In this document: positions 40,401 to 52,400 of the stretch, in pieces | Layout: the number at the start of each line of letters is the position of its first letter | How positions within the stretch are numbered: position 1 is the first letter of the stretch | NCBI GenBank assembly: GCA_001584585.1 | Contig: LSYV01000009.1 | Location: 1,599,312-1,663,311, forward strand | Direction of reading: 5' to 3' | DNA: 64,000 bases | Source of the DNA: Gonium pectorale | Taxonomy: Eukaryota > Chlorophyta > Chlorophyceae > Chlamydomonadales > Volvocaceae | Notes under the pieces: generated by a model | Databases searched by the model: none | Told to the model about the DNA's origin: nothing | The model's input: the letters and a program-made list of their open reading frames with translations, nothing else | Program-made: the position numbers and the translations under genes

Positions 40401-41041
40401 CACTCCACCTCGAGCCCCTCCTCGCCGCTGCTGCAGGGCCTGGACCCTGACCCCGACGCTGCCCACGGCCAGCCCCGGCCGCCTTGACCCGCCAGCAGCT
40501 CCAGCAGCAGCATCCGGTACAGCACCAGCTGCACCACATGCTTGGTCTGCCGGTCCCGCGTCGCCTTGCACTCGACGATGCGCAGCACGGGCCTGCCGCC
40601 GCGCCAGAGGAGGATGACAAAGTCGGCCCGGCCGCTGACGGTCGCGATGCTGCCGGCGACGGGAAGCCCGCGAAGGACCACCTCCGCCGCCCAGCAGCCC
40701 ACCGGCCCCGCCTCGGGCGGCGCCGCGCGCCGCAGCAGCGCCAGGAAGTCCTGCCAGGTGGTCTTGAAGGCCTGGTTTGAAGGCCCACGGTCCGAGGGTG
40801 GCGGGGGCTGGCTGCAGGGCACGGACGGCGCGATGTGGAGCAGCTCGGCAGCGACTTGATCCTCGAGGCTTCGGCCCGATGCGGCCAGGGCTCCATCGAA
40901 GCGCGGACCGTTGAAGTGCGGGCGCGACACTCCCCCTCGCCTGCTGGCTGCCGCTGCATCCTTGAACAGCTGTGTGAGCCTCAGATAGCGCCCGCAGTGC
41001 GACACGCCGACGAAATTGGCGACTTCGGTGGCGGTCAGCTC
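34459..41041 (-). CDS. TM0106-type RecB-like nuclease fused to a superfamily 1 helicase
   Basis: Predicted exons (minus): 41041-40328, 40016-39603, 39441-36704, 36325-35928, 35753-35191, 34878-34459; phases agree, about 1,748 residues, initiating ATG not located. The order matches the bacterial TM0106 family: N-terminal LTATEVANFV; a PD-(D/E)XK core (GRADFV, then IVECKAT, then HVVQLVLY; Asp about 140, Glu 157, Lys 159, Gln 171); a Cys cluster C-x2-C-x-C-x3-C (about 277-286) that may bind an Fe-S cluster; a helix-hairpin-helix-like LSAAGVQDIEDLADL (about 309-323); an RNase-H-like region (VFLSVACDT, FYVHSHTEL); then the helicase: Walker A GPPGTGKTET (about 1187), LVLDEASM (Walker B), GDHQQLA, ALSYSHR, MQGGEADTVIFLA and NVAFSRGRRRLIVIAS. 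A DNA2 orthologue is the main alternative, but the helix-hairpin-helix and N-terminal motifs fit TM0106 better. The exon 2/3 junction is the least certain. Likely a DNA- or RNA-processing enzyme, substrate unknown. Confidence 0.8.
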
Positions 41042-42905
41042 ACTCGCGGGCGCGCGACCTGACCGAGGCAGCCGCGGCAGGGCCGGTCATGAGGCGCGCA
41101 GCCCAGCAGGCAGTGGCATTGGTCTGTACTATAGCGCACCTACTATAGCGCACCTGTTCGCGGAAACAGGCCGGGCCGCGCCCGCGAGGGCGTCTGGGGC
41201 GGGGCTGCCGCCATACTCAGACGCTAAAACCCTCGGCCTTGGCGCGCCCGGGCAAGAGCATATGTCTAAGCTTATACACTCTGCGCCAGGGACCGCGTGG
41301 GGCTGTTGGAAAACGTTGGAAATGCTCTATGTGGATCGCTTTGGATAGCCAGGGAGTGCGGCGCTCTTGTTCGCTTGTACCAAGGTGATAAAAACTGGAG
41401 ACAAACATGGCCAAATGTCTGCCTCACAAGCACCTGCGATGCACCCGTGACAACCGTTCGGCATCGTACTGCACGGCGGTTTTGCGACCTGTAAAATCCG
41501 GAACTGCGTAGATTGGACAGCCGACGCCGATACAGGTTGTCTGCCTGCTAGACTTGGGGGTTGGGCCCGCATTGCTCCGTGCCAATCCTTCGAGGCACCT
41601 GGCTGCAACATTACGAGTTACGACACGGTGTAACCCAAGGATCGGTGACATCTATCAATCTCGCTCGCTTGCGTGTCTTCCCCTGTCGAGCTTCGGTTGC
41701 TTCAACGACGTCGGCCATGTCCCCTGGCCATGCGCTTGCTACAGGAGGCCACCCAGCTTGCTTCGGCAAGCCTGGCTGGGCAACGCGAGGCAGCGCACGC
41801 CTGGCTTGCCCGCCTGGCTGCTTCTCACCTACCTCGCACCAGGGGAGATCCCCTGCCACGCACCGTTACCGTACGCGTCTCCCTGTGTGCCGAGAATGTA
41901 CAGAAGACGGCGTGCTCAAAGCAGTTGCACACTAGCAAGCGGCGAGGAGCAAGCAACGTAGCCGTCAGCCCACGCAACCCCGACCCAGACCCCAGCGGAT
42001 GCCTACGAGGACGGCTGGCAGCCCGGCTGCGCTGCACGTTGGATGATCTGGGCTGTGAGCCGAGGAGACCTCCAGCGACGGCAGGAACCGGGCAATGCGT
42101 GGCATGGGACGCGGGCGCGTGCGAACATGCACTCAAGGACGTGCGCACTCACCCCCGGCAATAAAGGGCGGCTCGTGGCGAGCTGAGCTGCATGCGCTGA
42201 CGTCGCATGACGTGCAGCAGCCAGGAGGATGCCATCTGCGTTTGGCACTCCCGCTCCTGGACTTTATAGTCCCTGAGTTCCTACCGGGCCTCACCGGGCT
42301 AACCTGCCACCACGGCAGCCGCAGCACGGTCACGGCCGACCAGTCACAACCGCAGGTCTGCAGCCATTGCCCATCTGGCAGGCTCCTTCAAACGTGGGTG
42401 GGTAACAGTGACCCCTTGTATCGAGAGACTAGCAGCAGCCACATCTGTTGTGAGCCCCCGGCCCGCCTCCTTTCTTTTGGCTCGCGCCCAACGGGACGGC
42501 GCCCGAAAGCTTCTCAATGCCCATCCCGACCCAACACTACAGCAGGTTGCGTGTCAGGGTGCAGGAAATGCGCACGGGTAACGGTATCCGACGCAATAAG
42601 CCAAGGGAACGATGCAGGCGAGAGCTGAATGTCGGATCCGGACGTGAAAAGCTCCGCTCAGGGATTCGTCTAGGAATACCCATGCGGCAGAGGCGCCCCC
42701 GTGAAGGGTGTTCAACCGCGCAGTGGGCAGCCATCACATCAAACCGCGTGTTCCCCCTTCGTCGTACATCGCTCGCTCGCCATGCACAATGCGCGACTCT
42801 GCTTGGTCGGTAACCGGTACCGCACCCCCTTCAGCAGGACATGCAGCGCACACGCAACTCTCCACTGCACTAGCCTGCAGCCTAGCTGGCTGCATGCCCG
42901 CAGCT
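41042..42905. other. Intergenic, no gene seen
   Basis: About 1.9 kb between two minus-strand genes. It should hold the 5' end and promoter of the nuclease-helicase gene, and perhaps a first exon carrying its ATG. An in-frame stop lies just upstream of the conserved N-terminus at about 41090. No conserved coding block is visible. Confidence 0.5.
41128..41155. repeat. Perfect 14-bp tandem duplication
   Basis: ACTATAGCGCACCT occurs twice with no gap. It lies about 90 bases upstream of the first recognised codon of the nuclease-helicase gene, that is, in its putative promoter or leader. Whether it binds anything is unknown. Confidence 0.85.
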
Positions 42906-45183
42906 CTACTGCGCAGCCGGCGAGCCGTAGCAGCGGCCCAGCGCCGCGGCTGACCCGCGGGTCGCAGACCACAGCAACTTGACAATCCGAGCCACCGCCC
43001 GCCCCTTCTCCTGCCGCTTCCTCCGCTTGTGCTGCCGCAGGATTTCCAGCAGCGCTTTTGCCTTCTCATTTCCCCACCGAGAGCTTTGCCGTAAGCACCT
43101 TCGGATAGCCGGGTTGTTGACAGGACAGCCCAATTCGAGCAGGAACTGCAAGACAGTGGCTTGAGCCGTCACGTGGACTGGGCTCGTCCAGAAGTCCTCA
43201 CCGAAAGAGCCCCAGGGAATGCCATGCCGGTGAAGACAGCGCAGGGTCATGGGGTCCCCGTTCTGGGCGGCCGCGGCGTAGGTCCGGTGGGCCTCCTGGG
43301 GGACCCTCAAGTGGGAACGCAATGAGGTGAAGCGAGATGGCCATCATTATCCAATGCTTGAAGGTGGAAGCGTGAGGATGGATGAACGCATGTATCCGCA
43401 TGCAAGCAGATACATACTGCCATCGTTGCGCACGCTACTTTCCGCCTTGGGGTGTACGGCGTATGTACGGCGAGCCTGTCCGGCCTGGCTACAGGTGCAC
43501 CAGCACATTACCAACCACGCACGCTGGCACACCCTCGTGCAACGTTGTATGGGTGCGTTGGGAATGGAAGACCACAGGAAGTGCCACTACAAGTGCCACT
43601 ACAAGGTGGATAAACTCCGTAACTTCTAGCTTCACTGGACGTGTAGGCTCGTTTGCAACCAGACCGAGATCACCTAGGTCAGTGAAATATTCACTGTCGA
43701 GCAATCCTTACGCAACGAAAGCTCTTCCGCGGGCCCCGATCGTGCCCCGCTGCACCAGGCCCCAGCCCTCCTCCATCATCCTCACCTCCATCGGGCAGCC
43801 CTGCTCCAGTAGCCACGCCACCGCCGTCTCGCAGCCCGACCCAGCCGCCTGCGGCAGAGCCGCCACGCCCCAAGGGAAGCCGCGCTGCCGCAGCCAGGCC
43901 ATCAGCTCCACGCTGCCCGAGCCAGCCGCCCGGTCAAAGAGCTCCTCGTCCAGCGGCACAGCCTCCTCGCCCAGATCCTCCATCAGCCACATCAGCACGT
44001 GCAGGTGGCCGCCGTCCGCGGCACAAAGCGCGGCGCTGCGGCCCGGCACCTGCAGGCCGGCGCCGCGCAGCGCCTGCAGGACCTCCAAGTGCCCAAACCA
44101 GGCCGCCGGGCACGCCACTCGGAGCGGGTCGACGTACGGCAGCTCGGCCAGGAGGAACTTGACCGCCGCCACGTTGCCCGTGTACGACGCGGCCTCGACG
44201 GCGGCGCCGTCAATGGGGTAGCCCCGGTCTCGCAGCCAGGTTAGGCGGGCCACGGTGTCGTACTCCTCCTCCGTGTGGCCGACGGCTGCCTCCGCCGCGT
44301 CCACGCTGCGAGGGCAGCCCTGCGCCTCCAACCACTCCACCTTGGCGCCCCAGTCGGGCGTGGGGCTGCTGGACGCAGCCGCCAGCAGGTGCTTCCTGCA
44401 GCCGTCGGGATCGCTCTCGAGCTGCCCCCAGCCGCCAGCGTCAATCCGGTCCCGCAGGGAAGCCAGGTCGCAGCCCAGCGCCACAGACGCCACCATCCGG
44501 AACTGGCTCTCCTCGCTGGGCCCGCCGCCAGCCCCGCTGCCGCCGGCCCGCTGCAGCAAGGAGTCTGCCAGGGTCAGGTGACCGGAGCACGCCGCCGCCC
44601 GCGCCGCCACCTCAAGGTCCCCCGGCGCCCAGCCCGGCGCGTGGGCGCACAGCCAGTCGCAGACGTGCGCGTGGCCGCCGGAGGCCGCGGCGCTGAGGAC
44701 GTCCATGTAACTAATGTTGGTCGGATCGACGGGGCACCCGCGGGCCGAGAGCCACTCATGGGAGCGCTTGGAGGCGAGGTAGCACACCGCGTCGTGCACG
44801 TCGAACGCCTCGTAGCTGGGCTCCCAGCCCACGGCCCGGACCGCCACCTGCAGGTTCTCCAGCACGCCGGTGTACGCGGTGAAGCTGAGGAGCTCGTTGC
44901 GGCGCCGCAGGCTCAGGTCGTGGACGGCGCCCGGCGTGAGCCAGTGCGCGGAGAAGGCGTGGGGCGGCACAGGCCGTGACAGGCGGATGGTGGTGTGGCA
45001 CGGGGCGGCGAACTGGGCCGCGGCTGCCCTGTTGAGCGGCCGAACGCAGCACGCGACCTGGTTGGGATCCAGGCGGCTGACGATGAGTTCCGTCAGCTCG
45101 GGAGGCAGCTGCGCAAAGACACGCGACGCGCAACGCGGCGTCGTGTCAGCGTCTTCCGCGGGCGTGGCCTGGGAGGCCGCCAT
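42906..45183 (-). CDS. F-box/ankyrin-like repeat protein
   Basis: Exon 1 runs from ATG 45183 to 43712 (donor GTAAGG). Exon 2 runs from 43305 (acceptor CACTTGAG) to the TAG at 42908-42906. Phases 2/1 agree, giving about 623 residues. Residues about 24-60 (FAQLPPELTELIVSRLDPNQVACC...LNRAA) look like an F-box. The rest is a series of ankyrin-type units, with phrases such as AAASGGHAHVCDWLCAHAPG, AASYTGNVAAVKFLLAE, CPAAWFGHLEVLQALRGAG, AAGSGSVELMAWLRQRGFPW and, in exon 2, AAAQNGDPMTLRCLHRHGIPWG. The protein ends in a basic patch (HKRRKRQEKGR). F-box proteins present substrates to SCF ubiquitin ligases, and ankyrin units would be the substrate-binding part. This class is expanded in volvocine algae. 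A plain ankyrin protein without true F-box function is the alternative. Confidence 0.78.
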
Positions 45184-46490
45184 GGCGGTGCAGTCGGCGC
45201 CGGTGCCGATCGCGCGGAAAGCCCGTCGGAAGAGCGAGCCGCAGGGGCTACTTTGCTGAAGTAGCCGCTACGAATTGAGAAGAGTCGCCGACGGTTCGGG
45301 TTGTCGCCGGATGAGTATCCAAACCGAGTACAGGGTCGATTAGAGGCACTTGGAGCACTCGACAAGCGGATCAGGGCTGCACGTCTTGTTATCATCAATG
45401 TACATGCCAGGGTCCTGACCGGGAGACCATCGTCGGCAATTGGTGTGTGGTAAAAACAAGCTCTCGGAAGATCCATAACGGAGGTGAAGGCGGGGTCTCG
45501 ACGATAGCGAGAAGCCCGGCAGCCGCGACCCACGGGACGGTCCAAAGCGGGGGCAGTCGTGAACCCGGCGTGAAGCCGACCTCAGCCGAAGCCGTGACTT
45601 TCTGACAGCACCGCGCAACCCAGCCTTTTATTGGCAAGGTAGCGACGCTACGCAACGCCATGGCAGGCTACGGGCCACATTGGGGGGCTTAGTGCCAAGT
45701 TCCTGCCCTCTGCCCCGCATGGCGACTAAAACGCCCACAGACGTTCCGGCCCCGCCCATGCCTGTCACGTAAGTGTAACAGCATCAGCAGCCCAACACCG
45801 TCTTACACATTGCGCGCGAGGGGCGAGCAAAACACCGTGTGTGAGGCAACCGGCCACCCTGGTGAAGTGGCAGGTGCCCTTGTCTGGAACACACACCTGC
45901 ACTCGGAAACCAAGGCACCACCAGGCCACCGGCGCTGCTTCTCACGTGCTCACGCCTGGCCAAACGGCTAATGCTCCCTCCACCACCCAAACAGTTTCCC
46001 GTGTGTGTCCGACCCTCGAGCGCCTAATTTACGGACACCCTGCACCACAGCGACGTGCCCGTGAAACCAGCCGCACGCGCGTGCACATCACGCGGTGCTG
46101 GTCCAGGTGGTTCGATGACGTCGCGCGCCTTTCATCCGACCGTCCCCTGCACAACCGGTCCAGGTTGGCAGCACACCCCGGTATCTGTATCCGCGTACTA
46201 CCAAACCCCAACACACCCGCACCCCGCACCGGCACTGCGCGGACACGGCCCCGTCCTTATCCTACCCAACCCACGCTTGCAGGTCAACCCACATCAACGG
46301 GCCGTGCGCGACCGCCACCGTACAGAGCACGCGGTCCGCCACCCTGCAGAGCGCCGTACCCTACCCAACCCACGCTTGCTGCCACTGCAGGGGACCGTGC
46401 GCGACCGCCACCGCGCCCTTGCATCGCGCCGGGGTTGGGCGCAGCCCGCCATCTGCATCAGCGGCTCATGGCTATCGCGGCTGTCCCGGC
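45184..46490. other. Intergenic with a roughly 100-bp imperfect tandem duplication
   Basis: This holds the promoter of the ankyrin gene and the 3' flank of the NO VEIN-like gene. CCTACCCAACCCACGCTTGC occurs at about 46261 and again at about 46361, each followed by GTGCGCGACCGCCACCG, so a unit of about 100 bp is present twice. TTACA at 45803 (TGTAA on the minus strand) could be a distant poly(A) signal for the minus-strand gene. No coding block is recognised. Confidence 0.45.
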
Positions 46491-49400
46491 TCACAGCGCC
46501 AGGCAGATGCCCACCCGCTGGCTGCGCCACTGCATGTACGGGTTGACGATGCGGACCACGCGCGGCTGCGGGCAAGGGCGGGGGCCAGAATATTGGAAGG
46601 CGTTCTCAATAATGGCGCCAGGGGGCGGGCGGGGGAGGGCAGGTTGCAACGGGGCAGGGCAGGTGCGCAGTCCGCGACGGTGATCGTGGCAGGGAGAGAG
46701 ACACCGAGGCAAGGGGAGAGCACAGCGCCCCTCGCGAGATGTCCGTTCCAAGCAGGGCGCGAAGAGCGGCAGCACATAAGCAGAAGCCACCTTGACGCCC
46801 CCCCCCTGCCTTCCCCGGTGCACTTTCAAGACTGCACAGGAGGAGCGTGCCTGCCCGCCGAGCGGCCTCTCTGCTGTCCTCCCTCTGTGCTCGCCTTCCC
46901 ACACGTCCATTCCCTCCCTCTGTGCCCGCCTCCCCACACGTCCATTCCCTCTCTCTGTGCCTGCCTCCCCACACGCCGTCCGCATTCTCGGCTCCACCAC
47001 GCCCCGTCCTCCGTCCGCCCTACCTGCCCGGCCTGCTCCTGCGCGTGCCCCGCCGGCTGGCCCGCCCCGAAGAGGCGGTAGATGTGGTAGCGGGAGCCCT
47101 CCTGCTGCGCAAACAGCCACTCGCGGTGGCTCACCTGCAGCAGTGCGGGTGGATGGGAAAAATCGTCCGTATGTAGGGACTCGCGGGGCAGGGCAAGGAA
47201 TGTGCGGGAAAGGTCGTGACGGAAATATTTGCGAGGAAGCGATGTGATGTTGAGTACTTGCACGACTGTTGCCGATCGGCTTGCTCGGCCTCAATGTACT
47301 GGTGGCCTTCGCTCAGACACCTCGGGCAGTGCCCGACACGCCAGGACACCCGGAGTTGCTCCTCCAGGGTTTGTACGATGATGCCAATGCACACATGCAG
47401 CCTGCTGCCGTACGCTGCTGTACCCACCTCGAAGTAGGTCTTGTCCCAGCTGCTGGTGGCCTTGACCTCCACAAACGCCACCACCTCACCCGTGTCCTCC
47501 TGCCGTACGACAACATCGTACGGCTGGCACTGCTCGTCCCGGGCGTTGACCCACTCCACCACCTCGCCTGCGGGGGGAAAGGGAAATGCAGTACGTCCGC
47601 GCAGCCATGGCAGGCCCAGATTCGACTGAGTAACAGAGGGTGAGCAAGGTGGCGTCCTTGAAGGAACCCATTGAAACCCTGCTCCCACACACGGCGACCC
47701 ACTCAACGGAAGCCTGGCACTTGCGGGGCCCCGCACGCCACTCATATGCGCCACCTACCCGGCCCCGCAGTCGCCCGCAGAAGCCCCGCGACGTACTGCT
47801 CGCCCCAGCGGCCCACCGCCTCCCGCGCGGCGCGCGGGGCGTCCTCCGGAGCCACCGGCAGCTGCAGCGCGCCGGCCAGCGACCTGCGGAAACGTGCAGC
47901 GCGGCCGCAATGTGGTTTTGTGGAAATAGCGTATGACGAGCTGGTTGCGTACGAGGCATGACGAGCGCGCGTGCAGTCGACTCACTGCGACTGCAGGTGC
48001 CCTGCAATTCCTCGCATAACCTAATGGCCCGCCGCCTTCCCCCAGCGCGCGGCCGCCCCACCTGTGCACGTCGGCCCCCACGTCCACCACGTCCTGGCTG
48101 TATGACGCGTCCGAAGCGGTCCACTGCGCCAGAGCGCCCAGACCCATGGGTCGGCCGGGGGACCGGTAGGCAGCCTCGCCGCCGGGCGGGCCGCCGCCAT
48201 AGTCTGCATCGTCGCCATAGTGAGGCCCTTCGTGCCTGCGTCCTTCTCCAAGCTCGCCATTCCTCACGTTGGCAGCGTCGCCCGCTCCACCATCGCCACC
48301 GGCGCCGTCGCCACCGGCTCCAGCCCGTGTGGCAGACCCTTGGCGGCCATCTTCACCGCGGTCGGCATCGGCGCCGAAACGCTCGGTGGCAGCTTGCTGC
48401 CCGTCTCTGCCGGCGGAGGAGGGCTCCTCTCCGGCGGTCCAAGCACCCTCCGAGCCGTCGCCGTCTGCGAAGCCCTCGCGCTCTGCGCGACCCGCAGCGC
48501 CAACGCCCCGCTGGCCGCGCTGGTCCCCGTCGCTGTCACCATCACCGGCGTCATCCGCTGCTTCCCTCGCCCGCTGCTGCTGCCCCGACGGCAACAGCGA
48601 CAGCGACGCCTCAGCATCCTTGACCCGCTGTCGCTCCAGCTCCACTTCACGCTCCCTCTGCTGCTCCAGCTCCCGCTCCCGTAGCCGCTCCCAGGACGCC
48701 CCGAAGCACGGCTGCTGCCCAGCTGCGCCCTCACCGCCGCCCTCCGCCGCGTCCTGCTCCTCCTTCGCCGTGGCCTGCGCCCGCGGCAACCCTCCGTGCA
48801 GCGCCGCCACGCTGGCCTCCAGCGCCTCGCCGACCTGACCCGCCTCCATCAGCGTGTGGACCAGCAGCGCGAGGCGGACCGCCTCGGGCGGGGCCACGCC
48901 ACCGAACAACAGCCTGTACACGAAAAGGGCACAATGGGGCGCAAATGGTGAGGGCGAGGCGCACCGGCCTGCATAGCACCCACAATGACAAAACAGAACC
49001 TCCCATGCATCCTCATCTCCTCAAGCGGGATCGGCTTGATCCACTAGGGTGCACATGTACCGGCAGCTGGCGGGTGGCGTGGCGCACTCCGATCCGGATG
49101 GTCCTGCACCAGCCGGCAGGCGGGTATCCCCCCGCAGCGCTCACCTGGCCGCCTCCTCGAAGACCGCCCGCCAGTCCTCCGCATCCAGCCCGCTGCTGGA
49201 GCCGTCGCATCTGACGTACAGCACCGTGCGGCAGACGGCCTCGTGCGCCGCCTCCCCGGCAGCCGCCACCTCTGTGCCCTCCGCCCCGCAGGGCGCGTCC
49301 TGGCTGTTGCCGCCGTTTGCGCAGTTGCGAGGGAAGAGCACCGCTCGTACGGGTTGCGGCTGCGAGGACCGGTCCACGCAAAGGAAGAGAAAGGGGGAGG

Positions 49401-52400
49401 GGTTCAGGATCCCGTGACGCAAAGTCTATCGATCGCGACACTGCACCATTGGGTATGCAAGTACGGGTAAGGGGAGTATCTGAAGTGGCCGCGCCCTGAC
49501 GTTGTACATAGTTGGATATACACGCGCAAGCTCCCCCGACGCAAGGCCCCCTCGCACCTCTGACGTGATGTCAAGGAGCGGCAGGCAGTGCACGAGCCCC
49601 AGCCCTCCCACCACCGCCGCCAGGCGCAGCCAGCCCACGGCCGCTGCAGCAGCGCGCTCCTGCCGCCGCCAAGTGGCGCCGCCGCCCGCGCTGGCTGCCC
49701 ACCGCACGAGGAAGGGTAGCACGTCGTTGAGGCGGCCAAGCACGCGCGTGGCCGTGAACGCGAGACTGCGGCGCAGCTCCGTATCGTCGCCAGTACTCCG
49801 CGACAGGCACGCAGCGCCAACGACGCCCTGGCAACTGGCGCCCACCGGAGCCACGGCCACCGCAGATCCAGTTCCCGCCATGCCGTACCAGCCTGAAGAT
49901 TCCCCATCGGCGCCTGACCCAACCGCCAGCTGCAGCTGCAGCAGCGACCCTAGGCTCGGCAGCCCCAGGAGGCCAGCGAGCAGGGCCCGTAGCCCGCCGG
50001 CACAGGCGGGGCCGAGCAGTGCCGCACGGCGCCTTCCTGCACTGCCACCAGCCGGGGCCTCGGCACCTGCGGCTGACGCCCGTGACTCAGCGGGCGCGGC
50101 GGGCGCGCCTACCACGTCCAGCGTGCGCCCAGCAGCCCGAGCCGCGGCCAGCAGACCCGGTAACGCCCCTGCGGAGTCCACCGCCGGCTCTGTCACGGCT
50201 CCTGCACCCCGCCGCGCTTCCGCCGCTGCTGCTGCGACCGCCTCCTGTCCCGCCGCGACTGCAACGCCCTGAACTGGCTCAGCGCCGGCCAGGCCGGGCA
50301 CCAGCCAGTCCGCCGAGACGAGCAGCCGCCTGCACGGTCGGGCCCCGGTGGACTGGCCGCCGTCCGCCGTCACCCAGCGGCTGTCCACCGTAGGGATCAG
50401 CGCCTCGCGCCGCAGAGCCGCCAGCACGGCTCCCGCTGCGCTCTCGTGCGCACCGCCACCTACCACTGCGGCGGCAGGGCTGATGTCGCTGCTCGACTCA
50501 GCGCCGCCGGCGCCGCCCCGTGCGGACGAGGCGGCCTCGGGCGGCGTTATCGTGGTGCCCGTCAGGGGCTCCAGCAGGCGGCCAAGCCATCCCAGGCATG
50601 CCAGCGCGGCCAACGCGGGCGCGGGTGCCGGCGCGGGTTTGTGTTCAAGGGCAGGCGGGCTGCCTGCAGGCACAAAGCCGGGTTCGGCCGCTGCTGCTGC
50701 TGCTGGCCCGGCAACCGTCCCGGCCGCAGCTGCGCGCCTGCAGGCCGACAGGATGTGCTCCAGCCCGGGGTGCGGAGCCACACCGAGCGACCGCACGAAG
50801 AAGGACCTGTGGAGGGCGGGCGGGGCGCAGGGGCCTGCACTCAGACCCAAACATTCGAGGCACTGCAGCACACAACGATTGGATAGCAGCGCCAATAGCT
50901 GATTCGGCATCAGTGGAGGCATATTGCAGGACGGTTCGGGCGGGATACATTAGCACCCTCGCTGTCCATAGACCGGCAGCACGGAGAGTTCTGGGATAAC
51001 AAGGATCGTACACCGGCCGTGACTGCCTCGCCGGTGGATGCTGTGCCTCAGGACCGCAGGTACCTCAGGGCGGGAGGGTAGTGCTCCGCGACGCGGGCAG
51101 GTAGCAGAGCCAGGCCCTCCGCCTCTGCCTCCGTCTCCGATGCGGCGGCCTCGACCGCCGCGGCATCAGGCCGTGCCTGCAACGGACCCATGCTCCAGAC
51201 CACCTCCCTGGGCGTGCACCAGCGCAGTCGCAGCCGGGGGGCGCTGCCGGCTGCGGCGCCCACGGCGTCTCTCGTCCCCCGAGTCGCCGCAGTGCGGTCC
51301 CCTTGCCGGCGGCCGCCCCGCTCAACGGCAGCCACGGCGGCGGCGCCCGAGCTGGCCGCGCCCCTCCGCATGCTGCACAACGGCGCGTCTGCCTCGGGCA
51401 CCGCGATCAGCGGCACCGAGGCGAACACAGCGCTAATCTGTGCCGCAAGGGCCCCAGACCCTGCGGCCGCTCTCGACTGCTCCGCCCCCGCGTCAGCTCC
51501 CGTCGCGGTGTCCGCCTCCTCCTCAGCCTCTCCGTCCTCCGTGGCCCCCGGCGCCTCGGCCGCCAGCTGCGATGCGAGGTATCGGTACACCCCGGCCAGG
51601 TCGCTAACGGTCGGCTGGGGCAGAGCAGCCGGCGTCGGTGCTCCTGCGGCGGGGCGGGGCTGCGAGAGCCGGCCCACGGCGGCGTTCTGACCTCCCTCCG
51701 TGGATCCCTGCGCATCGCCCTGCTCGGCGTCGTGGGCAGGCGGCCCCGAGGCCGCCGCAAGCTCAGCGACCCGGTCGTCCGCTGAAGGCACAACCGCTGC
51801 CGCCGTTTCAGCACTGGCGGCGGCGGCAGCTGCCCCCGCCGCGGCACGCTGCCAGAGCTTCAGCTGGCGCAGCGCAATGGCGGGCGAGGGCGCCGTCAGC
51901 AGCCCCAGCGCGCAGATGAAGCGCGGGTCGTTCAGCTGCACCCCCGCGTACCGGCCGGCAGGGCCCAGCAGCGCCCGCAGCGCCCCGCCCGCCGCCAGCA
52001 TGCCGAGTCCATCGGCCCCACCGCCCCCAGGCAGCCCTGGCTTCTCCAAATCCGATTCCACACCCGAGTCCGTGGATCCAGATCCTGCCGGCGCTCCGCA
52101 GCCAGCCCAGCTGTCCGGCAGCCAGGGCCGGGAGCGGAGCATGGACAGGAAGGGCGCAGGGCGCCGGGTGCGGGCGGCAGCGGGCGCGGCGGAGCCGGGC
52201 CGCTCCGGCGCTGGAACCACCTTGTGGGGACCCCCAGCCCCCGCCCCGGCCCCGCCCCACGCGCGCCCCTCGTACTCCGCGGACCACAAGGAGTCCAGCG
52301 CAACGGCCAGCGAGCGCAGCCGCGGCATCGACGGCCCCACAGCGGTGGCAGCGGCCACGGCGTCGCCGCTGCCGCTCGTGGCTGCCGCGCCCAGGAACTC

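Noticed and set aside
34459..41041. Assignment of the nuclease-helicase to DNA2
   Set aside because: DNA2 shares the RecB-like nuclease plus SF1 helicase layout, but the N-terminal LTATEVANF motif, the compact Cys cluster and the helix-hairpin-helix-like segment match TM0106 proteins better. A profile search could overturn this.
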